Shown here piece by piece: positions 1 through 5,487 of a DNA stretch of 14,694 nucleotides. The notes under the pieces are model-generated. The model worked only from the letters and a program-made list of their open reading frames with translations. It ran no database searches and was not told where the DNA came from. The position numbers were made by a program, and so were the translations under genes. The stretch is from Chloroflexota bacterium (GTDB taxonomy: Bacteria > Chloroflexota > Dehalococcoidia > Dehalococcoidales > RBG-16-60-22): positions 1 to 14,694 of the forward strand of contig JACPQH010000030.1 of the NCBI GenBank assembly GCA_016190585.1, given 5' to 3'. Positions within the stretch are counted from its first letter, which is position 1, and each line of letters starts with the position of its first letter.

Positions 1-59
1 ACGCCCGGGGCGAGATAAACAAGGACGAATTCGAAGCCAAGAAGAAAGACCTTGCTTAA
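1..59 (+). CDS. SHOCT-domain protein, C-terminal fragment
   Basis: An open frame runs in from the left edge, with its first full codon at base 3, and stops at TAA 57-59. The 18 visible residues, ARGEINKDEFEAKKKDLA, match the end of the SHOCT (short C-terminal) domain: an arginine-glycine-glutamate turn followed by an acidic/aromatic/lysine helix, as in 'YARGEI..EEFE..K.DL'. SHOCT domains usually end small membrane or oligomeric proteins of unknown role, so nothing can be said about the missing part. The gene ends 34 bases before the DGC gene on the same strand, so they could be cotranscribed. The assignment rests on one short motif. Confidence 0.6.
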   Translation, partial: ARGEINKDEFEAKKKDLA

Positions 60-93
60 AAAGCTGACAAAATAAAAACAAAAGGAGAATAAA

Positions 94-627
94 GTGAAAA
101 CTATAGAGAAGACCACAGAGAAAAACTATACTGCCAATTTTTCAGTTGACGTATCGAGCATAAAAGGTGTTTGCCCGGTTGGCGAGGCCTATGCGAAACA
201 GAACATCATCGACAAAAAGGTTCCTGTTTTGTCCTGCGAGGGAGCGTGTATCAGGGGAGAAATCGCAAGAATCGCAGCGAACATAGTAGCTCAGGAAATG
301 CCCTCATATGCGCGGGCATGCCACGCGGAAACATTCTTTGTTCCCCACTCATCCATGCTAAACTGGGTAAGCGGAAGTGACAAAATTCTAATGATCGACG
401 GCTGTTTCCTCAAATGCCACGGCCGGGTCCTGGAAAACCTGGTAAGCGAGGAAAAGGTCACCCACATCGAAGCCTTGCCACTAGACGGAAAGTATAATGA
501 TATTTTTCTTATGGACGATGTTCCTGAGGCCGAGCGTAAAGCAGTGGCACGTCAGGTTGCTGACAAGGTTATCACCATGCTAAAGAGCCAGAGCGCCGCC
601 GCAAGCCATTCCTGTGGAGAGGAGTGA
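94..627 (+). CDS. DGC-domain putative zinc-binding protein
   Basis: This 177-residue protein carries the defining Asp-Gly-Cys motif at residues 102-104, within MIDGCFLKCHGR. Further cysteines are at 27, 48, 52, 76, 108 and 174, and a conserved SCEGACIRGEIARIAAN stretch spans 47-63. This matches the DGC family (putative zinc-binding proteins), whose biochemical role is unknown. The paired cysteines suggest metal or redox chemistry in the cytoplasm, and no signal peptide or membrane segment is visible. The start is GTG at 94, chosen because AAGGAGA lies at 82-88 with good spacing. The last residues (AAASHSCGEE) form a polar cysteine-containing tail. It follows a SHOCT gene fragment by 34 bases. 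A small hairpin CTCCG-GCCAA-CGGAG (630-644) follows the stop but has no T tract, so it is not a convincing terminator. Confidence 0.85.
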   Translation: MKTIEKTTEKNYTANFSVDVSSIKGVCPVGEAYAKQNIIDKKVPVLSCEGACIRGEIARIAANIVAQEMPSYARACHAETFFVPHSSMLNWVSGSDKILMIDGCFLKCHGRVLENLVSEEKVTHIEALPLDGKYNDIFLMDDVPEAERKAVARQVADKVITMLKSQSAAASHSCGEE

Positions 628-733
628 ATCTCCGGCCAACGGAGCAGCGATGCACTTCCAGACGTGGAGGTTTCGAATTATGCAGTGGTATCTCGAATAG
701 TAATCGCTGAATAGCCGGAATCAACTGCTTCTT

Positions 734-793
734 CTCAAAGAGGAGTTCGGGAACTGTTCCGATTGGCCCTCCACTGGACTCGAACTCCTTGAG
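734..793. repeat. imperfect inverted repeat
   Basis: CTCAAAGAGGAGTTCGG at 734-750 is mirrored by CTCGAACTCCTTGAG at 779-793, whose reverse complement is CTCAAGGAGTTCGAG, with about 28 bases between them. There is no T tract after either arm, so an intrinsic terminator is unlikely. It may be a leftover of a mobile or accessory segment. Confidence 0.4.
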
Positions 794-820
794 CAGAAAG
801 AGGAAACGTTTACGACATTA

Positions 821-964
821 TTATGTTTGTATTCCATGTCTCTGAAATTGATATATTTCTTTCATTAATCGCTCAGCATCTTTCAAAATATGCTTTGCCA
901 GACTGTCAGCGATTTCACGATGTCTCGGGACAGGTCCTTCTTGACAAACGGAAACAATAACCAT
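821..964 (-). pseudogene. HicA-like toxin C-terminal remnant
   Basis: A 47-codon minus-strand frame begins at ATG 964 and ends at tandem TAA codons. It reads MVIVSVCQEG, then PVPRHREIADSLAKHILKDA, then ERLMKEIYQFQRHGIQT. The core VPRHREI..x..KHILKDAE resembles the C-terminal half of HicA mRNA-interferase toxins (VP.H...i..g....ILkda). The N-terminal half, with the catalytic histidine and GSH motif, is absent. No partner HicB antitoxin and no ribosome binding site are visible, and the perR promoter overlaps its 5' end. It is most likely a decayed fragment. A small functional peptide or a chance frame cannot be excluded. Confidence 0.35.
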
Positions 965-970
965 TATTAT
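941..970 (+). promoter_or_regulatory. perR promoter
   Basis: The -35 TTGACA (941-946) is a perfect consensus. The -10 TATTAT (965-970) is one mismatch from TATAAT, with an 18-base spacer. Transcription would start around 976-979, at or next to the perR ATG (979), so the mRNA would have little or no leader. That agrees with the absence of a Shine-Dalgarno sequence before perR. Confidence 0.65.
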
Positions 971-974
971 TATC
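956..974. promoter_or_regulatory. Fur/PerR-type operator
   Basis: AATAACCATTATTATTATC reads on the opposite strand as GATAATAATAATGGTTATT. This agrees with the classical 19-base Fur box (GATAATGATAATCATTATC) at 15 of 19 positions. It covers the spacer and -10 of the perR promoter, so a bound Fur-family repressor would block RNA polymerase. Autoregulation by the PerR protein encoded next to it is the simplest reading. Confidence 0.55.
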
Positions 975-978
975 AATT

Positions 979-1383
979 ATGAACCAGCGAAATCGCTTTT
1001 CCCGGCGGCGGGAGATCATCTTGGATGTCCTCCGGTCGGTAACCTGCCATCCCACCGCCGAGTGGGTCCACGCCCAGGCCAGGAAGCAAGCCCCTCGCCT
1101 CAGCCTGGGGACAACCTACCGCAACCTGCGTCTGCTGGCGGAGCGGGGCATCATCCAGGAGCTTGAACTTGGTCAGGACCTGTCTCGCTACGACGGCAAT
1201 CCCCGGAATCATGTCCATTTCTGCTGTGACGGCTGCGGCCGGGTGCTGGATATTGCCGATCCCACCCCGCCCGCGATGGATGGGGCGGTGGCCCGAGATA
1301 CCGGGTTAAAGATCACGTCGCACCGTCTGTTTTTTCACGGTCTGTGCCAGGAATGCCAGCACGGCGAAGTCGCCAGTATTTAA
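979..1383 (+). CDS. perR: Fur-family peroxide sensor PerR
   Basis: This 134-residue Fur-superfamily repressor has an N-terminal winged helix (about 1-75) and a C-terminal dimerisation/metal domain. Its metal ligands line up with Bacillus subtilis PerR at a constant offset of 13. H24, D72, H78, H80 and D91 match H37, D85, H91, H93 and D104 of the Fe/Mn peroxide-sensing site. C83, C86, C123 and C126 match the structural zinc site. The Asp at position 72 (SRYD) favours PerR over Fur. Such proteins release DNA when H2O2 oxidises the iron-site histidines. The start at 979 keeps the conserved N-terminal helix. No Shine-Dalgarno is present, and the promoter 9 bases upstream predicts a leaderless mRNA. 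It is followed after 16 bases by rubrerythrin, a typical PerR target. Confidence 0.9.
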   Translation: MNQRNRFSRRREIILDVLRSVTCHPTAEWVHAQARKQAPRLSLGTTYRNLRLLAERGIIQELELGQDLSRYDGNPRNHVHFCCDGCGRVLDIADPTPPAMDGAVARDTGLKITSHRLFFHGLCQECQHGEVASI

Positions 1384-1399
1384 AATAACGGAGGTTATC

Positions 1400-1825
1400 A
1401 TGGCGGAGCTAATCAACGAGGTAAAGCTGGGGGTGGCCCGGGGCACGGCGGTGGAAGAGGCCGTCGCCATGAACTTTGAAGGGGAGACCCGCGAGGTAGG
1501 CCTTTACCTGGCTATGGCCCGGCAGGCCGAGCGGGAGGGTTACCCGGAGGTAGCCAGCGCGCTGGCCAAGATCGCCTGGGAAGAGGCCGAACACGCCGCC
1601 CATTACGCCGAGCTTAACGGTCTTATCTCCCCGCGGACCAGGGAGAACCTTAGCAAGATGCTCGCCGGCGAGGCCGGCGCGAACAAGGGGAAGAGGGAAG
1701 CCGCCGTCAAAGCGAAAGAAACCGGCTGCGACCCGGCCCACGACGTTTTCGACGAGTCCTCGCGGGATGAGGGGCGCCATGCCCGGTCCCTGGAGGGCCT
1801 GCTGAGCCGGTATTTTCCTTCGTGA
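1400..1825 (+). CDS. rubrerythrin (short, no rubredoxin domain)
   Basis: This 141-residue ferritin-like diiron protein reduces H2O2 to water in anaerobes. Helix motifs carrying likely iron ligands are [12 protein letters not shown] (E29), [10 protein letters not shown] (E62, H65), the E91-E100 stretch [13 protein letters not shown], and [10 protein letters not shown] (E119, E124, H127). The usual C-terminal rubredoxin CxxC domain is missing, so electrons must come from a separate rubredoxin or other donor. Its length matches the short rubrerythrin class rather than a truncation, because the stop follows the last helix. GGAGG at 1390-1394 sits well before ATG 1400. It lies 16 bases after perR and probably shares the PerR-controlled promoter, giving peroxide-induced expression. 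It converges with the acyl-CoA dehydrogenase gene. Confidence 0.9.
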   Translation: MAELINEVKLGVARGTAVEEAVAMNFEGETREVGLYLAMARQAEREGYPEVASALAKIAWEEAEHAAHYAELNGLISPRTRENLSKMLAGEAGANKGKREAAVKAKETGCDPAHDVFDESSRDEGRHARSLEGLLSRYFPS

Positions 1826-1857
1826 CAGGGAAGGCGCCTGGCGCCGGTCTCCCGGAC

Positions 1858-3019
1858 TTATTTAAGCAGGCTGCGGGCGGCCGCCCACTTCAGCACCTCG
1901 CTGGCGCCGTCGCCGATGGTGAAGAGGCGGGCGTCACGGTACATCATCTCCAGCGGCAGCTCCCGGGTGTAGCCGTGCCCGCCGTGCACCTGGATGGCCC
2001 GGTCGATCACCCGTATCGCCATCTCGGTGACGTAAGGCTTGACCATCATCATGCGGGTGGTAACGTCTTTCCCCTGGTCGTAATCGCTGGCGATGTGATA
2101 GAGCATCAGCCTTGAGGCATAGACCTCGGTCTCGGAGTTGACGATCATCTCCTGCACCATCTGCCGGGTAGCCAGCGGCTGGCCGAAGGTGACGCGCTTT
2201 CTGGCGTAGCTCTTGGCCATGTCCAGCGCCCGCTGGGCGTAGCCGAGCATCGCCGCCGAGCAGCCCAGGCGCACGGCGTTAAGCTCGCCGAAGGCGATTT
2301 CCAGGCCCTGGCCGAGCGGCCCAGGATATTCCTGCGGGTACGGCGCAGTCGGTAAAAGTCAGCTCGTAGACGTGCAGCCCGCGGCGGCCCATTACGGGGA
2401 TGGGTTTCCAGGACAGGCCGGGGGTGTGCTTGTCGACGAAAAAGCAGGTAATGCCCCCTTTGCGGCGTTTCTCCCAGTCGGTCACGGCGAAAACGTAGCC
2501 GAAGTCGCCGGAGTCGACCGCGGTGATAAAAATCTTGCCGCCGTTGAGGACATAGCTGTCGCTCTGCCGGTCGGCCCTGGTCTCCATGTTGGCGATATCG
2601 GAGTCGGCGTTGGGCTCGGTCATGGCGCCGAAAGGCTCCTTTGCGCCCTTAACGACGGGGACCAGGAACTCCTGTTTCTGCTCTTCGGTGGCGTGAGCGA
2701 ACTCCTTGAACGCCCAGTAGCCGGGGCGAGGCCCGCCGATGATGCCGCCCTGGTAGCCCACCGCCACGCTGACCTTCCCCAGCTCCTCGGCGACCATCAC
2801 CCGGGCCAGGGCGCCCAGCCCGCCGCCGCCGTACGCCACCGGGGCGCAGATGGCCCACAAGCCCAGCTCCCGGGCTTTCTGCTTCAGCGCCCGGCGGGTG
2901 GTCTCCGGGAAATCATCGTTCTCTTCGACCTGTCGCTCCAGGGGCGCCAGCTCCTCCTGGACGAAACGCCTGACGGCGCCCTGCAACAGCTTGAGCTCTT
3001 CCGGCAGTTCGAAATCCAT
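1858..3019 (-). pseudogene. acyl-CoA dehydrogenase, single frameshift
   Basis: Two adjacent minus-strand frames (3019 to about 2337, then about 2337 to 1858) together give a full-length acyl-CoA dehydrogenase of about 386 residues. This is a flavoprotein that forms the alpha-beta double bond of an acyl-CoA and passes electrons to ETF. The first part has the N-terminal helical domain and the FAD/substrate segment FGAMTEPNADSDI, then GGKIFITA. The second has RVTFGQPLATRQMVQ, VHGGHGYTRELPLE, YRDAR and TIGDGASEV. The frame breaks near 2334-2340: removing one C from the GTACCC run restores VPQEY...GPLGQGLEIAFGELNAVRLG. It is either one sequencing or assembly indel or a recent lesion, since the rest is intact. 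At the usual catalytic Glu position (YEGT in MCAD) it has GDGA, an Asp. The start at 3019 is preceded by GGGAGGT. Confidence 0.85.
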
Positions 3020-3135
3020 CTCAACCTCCCGAGCGTTACGCGATCTTGTTTAACTCTAGGTTTGGTCAAGCTCCGGGCGTCCGGCGGCTACGGCGCGGCT
3101 GCGCCTCGCGGCCGAGGATGACCGGTCAAACCGTG

Positions 3136-4347
3136 CTAGTTCGCGGCGCGCGCCATTCTCCGTCGCGGCGCCCGGCCAGCTCGTGACGGCCGCTCGGCGC
3201 GTCCCGACTCGACGCGCGGCGCCGAGGCGGCGTAATCAAAGTCCGGCAGCGTGCGCCGCTCGATCGGGGCTTTGAGAATACGCTCGAGAGCCCGCACCAT
3301 CGGCTCGTCCTCACCGGATACCAGCGTAAAGGCTTCTCCGCTCTGCTCGATTCGCCCGGTGCGCCCGATGCGATGGATGTAGGCGTCCGTGGTGTCGGGC
3401 ATGTCATAGTTGATGACGTGCGAGATACTCAGGACGTCAAGGCCGCGGGCGGCGAGATCGGTAGCCACCAGGATCTTGACATAACCGTTACGAAAAGCGT
3501 CCAGCGCCTCCTGGCGCCGCGACTGGCACAGGTTGCCTTGCAGCGAAGTCGCCTTGAAGCCGGAACCGCGCAAGGCCCGTTCCAGGCGCTCGGCGCGGTG
3601 CTTGGTACGCGTGAAGATGAGCACCGACTCCGTATCGGTACGGCGCAGTATGGCGGTCAGCAGCTCCGTTTTCAGGTGCGGCTTGACCGGGTACAAGACG
3701 TGCGATACCGTTTTCGCGGGCGCGGTAATGCCGATCTGCACGGTAACCGGCTCGTGCAGGACCTCCCGGACCAGGCGGCCGATGTCGTCCGGCATGGTGG
3801 CCGAGAACAGCATGGTCTGGCGCGGATTGAGGATGCACCTCAGGATATTGCGGATATCGGGCAGAAAACCCATGTCGAACATCCGGTCGGCCTCGTCGAT
3901 GACGAGCACCTCCAGGTAAGACGGGCAGAAGGTGCCGCGGTACAGGTGGTCGATCAGCCGGCCCGGGCAGGCCGCGACGATTTCCGCGCCGGCGCTGAGC
4001 GCCCGGACCTGCGGCTCCATGCCGACGCCCCCGTAGACGGCGGCGGCGCGCAGGCCGGTCTGATACCCGAGCTGGCTAAAGGCCTCGCAGGTCTGCTCGG
4101 CGAGCTCACGCGTCGGCGAGATGACCAGGGCGCGCACCCGGCCCCGCGGGCCGTCGAGCAATTTGTTCAGGATGGGCAGCGCGAAGGCGGCGGTCTTGCC
4201 GGTGCCGGTCTGGGCCAGGCCGATGATATCGCGGCCCTGGAGGATAGGGGGGATGGCTTTCAACTGGATCGGGGTGGGGGTGACGTAGCCGAGCGCGCGG
4301 ACACCTGCCATGACGCTCGGGTGAAGATTAAAGGACTCGAAACTCAT
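3136..4347 (-). CDS. DEAD-box ATP-dependent RNA helicase
   Basis: This 403-residue SF2 RNA helicase unwinds short RNA duplexes during ribosome assembly, RNA decay or cold adaptation. Visible motifs are: Q motif FESFNL...TPTPIQ (3-28), Walker A AQTGTGKT (45-52), PTREL (78-82), DEAD (151-154), SAT (182-184), LIFTRTKHRAERL (243-255), VATDLAARGLD (294-304) and HRIGRTGR (325-332). The C-terminus is short and basic (about 376-403, Arg-rich), as in RhlE-like enzymes, and probably binds RNA. Motif Ib, usually TPGR, reads CPGR (128-130). The start at 4347 (MSFESF) is chosen over an in-frame ATG at 4446 because AAGGAG lies 6-11 bases upstream and the protein begins at the Q motif. The zinc-ribbon gene lies upstream on the same strand across a 234-base gap with GC-rich hairpins and no strong promoter. 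Confidence 0.93.
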   Translation of the reverse strand: MSFESFNLHPSVMAGVRALGYVTPTPIQLKAIPPILQGRDIIGLAQTGTGKTAAFALPILNKLLDGPRGRVRALVISPTRELAEQTCEAFSQLGYQTGLRAAAVYGGVGMEPQVRALSAGAEIVAACPGRLIDHLYRGTFCPSYLEVLVIDEADRMFDMGFLPDIRNILRCILNPRQTMLFSATMPDDIGRLVREVLHEPVTVQIGITAPAKTVSHVLYPVKPHLKTELLTAILRRTDTESVLIFTRTKHRAERLERALRGSGFKATSLQGNLCQSRRQEALDAFRNGYVKILVATDLAARGLDVLSISHVINYDMPDTTDAYIHRIGRTGRIEQSGEAFTLVSGEDEPMVRALERILKAPIERRTLPDFDYAASAPRVESGRAERPSRAGRAPRRRMARAAN

Positions 4348-4581
4348 TAATACTCCTTGGGAAAATAAATTGTGCTCTGCCTGGGATGTGTAACCGATAG
4401 GCCGGCACTTCCGGCGGTTCACTGACCGTGGGGGCGACAGGGTCAACGCGCCCTGCCCCTCGTTTGAGAAACGGGAGAGCCCCGAAACCGCCCCGGCAGG
4501 TTGATAATCCGGGGCGAAGGGACCCGGGCACAGTTACCGACCGGGACTGGCCCGGCCGGTCGCTGTCTACCGAGAAAATGG

Positions 4582-4899
4582 TTACCGTCTCGTTTTTACA
4601 GTGTCGTAACAGGCGCTGCAATATACCGGTCTACCCTGACGTGGTTCGAACGGGACTTCGGTGTCTTTGCCGCACTGGGAGCAGGTGGCGGGAAACATCT
4701 GGCGCCGCGGCTGGTAAGAGCCGGCGCTGTAGCCGTAGCCGCTGTTGCCCTGGCGCTCTTTCCTTGCCTGACGGCACGAAGGGCAGCGTTTGGGCTCATT
4801 GGTGAAGCCCTTAGCCTGGAAGAAATCCTGCTCTTCCGCCGTGAACACGAAACTGGCGCCACACTCGGCACATTGGATTGATCTGTCTTGAAAAGTCAT
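4582..4899 (-). CDS. double zinc-ribbon protein (CxxC-x17-CxxC)
   Basis: This 105-residue protein has two zinc-ribbon units. The first uses C10, C13, C39 and C42 and ends in RCPSCRQARK, as in the 'probable zinc-ribbon' family. The second has CSQC (73-76) and CSAC (94-97) separated by exactly 17 residues, the signature of CxxC-x17-CxxC proteins. The linker (about 50-66) is Gly/Tyr/Ser-rich and the tail basic, suggesting nucleic-acid binding, though no function is established. The start at 4899 is supported by GGAGGT 6-11 bases upstream. A promoter on the same strand (5019-5048) predicts a leader of about 110 bases. The DEAD-box helicase follows on the same strand, so a shared role in RNA handling is possible but inferred only from position. 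Confidence 0.8.
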   Translation of the reverse strand: MTFQDRSIQCAECGASFVFTAEEQDFFQAKGFTNEPKRCPSCRQARKERQGNSGYGYSAGSYQPRRQMFPATCSQCGKDTEVPFEPRQGRPVYCSACYDTVKTRR

Positions 4900-5018
4900 T
4901 AAATGACCTCCATATTAATTTAGTTAGAGTTTGGGGTCATTCAATACTTTAGTGAGACGGGGATGACTCGCCGGATTCAAAGAAGCACATAACGACCCTA
5001 ACCTAAAACTTATACTAT

Positions 5019-5048
5019 ATTATACCCTTAACCGCAATCATTTCGCAA
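5019..5048 (-). promoter_or_regulatory. zinc-ribbon gene promoter
   Basis: On the minus strand TTGCGA (5048-5043) and a perfect TATAAT (5024-5019) are separated by 18 bases. Transcription should begin near 5012, giving a leader of about 110 bases before the ATG at 4899. The -10 context GGGTATAATATAG is identical over 13 bases to that of dnaX. Confidence 0.6.
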
Positions 5049-5080
5049 AAAGGGTCAATCTTGGTTGTGTTCCTGGTGCA

Positions 5081-5262
5081 GCCTCACCCCCTTGCATCCC
5101 CCGCTCCATGTTTGGAGGGTAGATATTTCGTCCAATGCTTAGAAACATGGAGCGGGGGAGGTCTAGTGCGAGGGGGCTCCGCCCCCTCGCTTACATACTC
5201 CCTTCTCTGCCCATATATAGCTATGTACGGCAACCATGTTTCAGGACAGAGAGGGGTGAGGC
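5081..5262. repeat. multi-hairpin structured element, possible ncRNA
   Basis: Several long helices nest in 182 bases. (1) A perfect 16-bp stem pairs CCCCCGCTCCATGTTT (5098-5113) with AAACATGGAGCGGGGG (5143-5158) around a 29-base loop. (2) A perfect 10-bp stem pairs GCGAGGGGGC (5168-5177) with GCCCCCTCGC (5181-5190) around a 3-base loop. (3) A 10-bp stem with one G-U pairs 5200-5209 with 5247-5256. (4) A closing helix pairs GCCTCAC (5081-5087) with GTGAGGC (5256-5262); it can extend to 10 bp at the expense of helix 3. No T tract follows, and no target-site duplication is seen at the ends. It could be a structured RNA, a miniature palindromic element, or the folded end of a mobile element. It does not match a tmRNA, SRP or RNase P signature that I can recognise. 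Confidence 0.55.
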
Positions 5263-5326
5263 AGGCTGACAGCCACCAGGATTGGGATAGGAAAGGGCTT
5301 GCCGGAGCCTTCCTGGCGCTCGGGAA

Positions 5327-5356
5327 TTGACTGGACGCAAATATTTATTTTAAAAT
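5327..5356 (+). promoter_or_regulatory. P-type ATPase promoter
   Basis: TTGACT (5327-5332) and TAAAAT (5351-5356) are each one mismatch from consensus, with an 18-base A/T-rich spacer. The predicted start is about 5362-5364. That leaves a leader of about 125 bases before the GTG at 5488, containing switchable hairpins and an intrinsic terminator. Confidence 0.6.
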
Positions 5357-5362
5357 TAGCTG

Positions 5363-5487
5363 CTTGGAACAGACTATCTCGACTTGAGATAAGGTCGGGC
5401 GCCGGCAGCGGTATCGACCCGCGGGACTGAGCTTCCTGCGGGTTTTATTATGACCTCGCGGAAAACCGGGCAGAGGTAGGCCGGGGC
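5363..5487 (+). promoter_or_regulatory. candidate attenuator leader (riboswitch-like)
   Basis: The leader between the promoter and the ATPase gene can fold in alternative ways. TATCTC (5375-5380) pairs with GAGATA (5386-5391) around a 5-base loop. GTCG (5394-5397) can pair either with CGAC at 5380-5383, which disrupts the first hairpin, or with CGAC at 5415-5418, extended as GGTCG/CGACC at 5393-5397 and 5415-5419. The latter takes bases 5418-5419 from the 5' arm of the terminator at 5418-5450. This is the layout of transcription attenuators and riboswitches. I recognise no known aptamer class, so the ligand is unknown; a metal ion would suit the downstream pump, but that is inference. Confidence 0.4.
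5418..5450 (+). terminator. intrinsic terminator in ATPase leader
   Basis: CCCGCGGGA (5418-5426) pairs with TCCTGCGGG (5434-5442) over 9 positions with one G-U, around a 7-base loop. TTTTATTA follows (5443-5450). It lies between the ATPase promoter and its start codon, about 38 bases before the GTG, so it would stop transcription prematurely unless it is prevented from forming. Confidence 0.65.

Larger units (their letters stand above)
628..978. other. AT-rich intergenic region
   Basis: This 351-base gap lies between the DGC gene and perR and is visibly richer in A/T than the genes to its right. It holds an imperfect inverted repeat (734-793), a short minus-strand frame resembling the C-terminal end of HicA toxins (821-964), and the perR promoter and operator (941-974). 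On the minus strand, the frame that carries the HicA-like piece stays open for more than 50 codons after its tandem stops, down to the DGC gene. It has no credible start or ribosome site, so no gene is called there. The region looks like a decayed accessory insertion. Confidence 0.5.
4900..5487. other. 588-base regulatory/non-coding region
   Basis: This is the longest non-coding stretch of the window, between two divergent genes. From left to right it holds the leader and promoter of the zinc-ribbon gene (minus strand, to 5048), an unexplained multi-hairpin element (5081-5262), a further weak hairpin (5275-5318, CCAGGA/TCCTGG and AGGAAAGGGCT/AGCCTTCCT), and the promoter, folded leader and intrinsic terminator of the P-type ATPase gene (5327-5487). 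An 89-codon plus-strand frame from 5061 has a TTG start, no ribosome site and no recognisable protein. It spans the palindromes and is not called as a gene. Confidence 0.7.

Noticed and set aside
630..644. Terminator after the DGC gene
   Set aside because: The stem is only 5 bp and has no following T tract.
4348..4446. Upstream in-frame ATG for the DEAD-box helicase
   Set aside because: The 33 extra residues have no family similarity, and the start at 4347 has a good AAGGAG ribosome site.
5061..5330. 89-codon plus-strand open frame in the 4900-5487 gap
   Set aside because: TTG start, no ribosome site, no recognisable protein, and it runs through the perfect palindromes, which explain the sequence better.
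5363..5450. Known riboswitch classes (yybP-ykoY, cobalamin, TPP, SAM, T-box) in the ATPase leader
   Set aside because: The conserved core words of these classes could not be found by eye. Only the generic terminator/antiterminator layout is supported.
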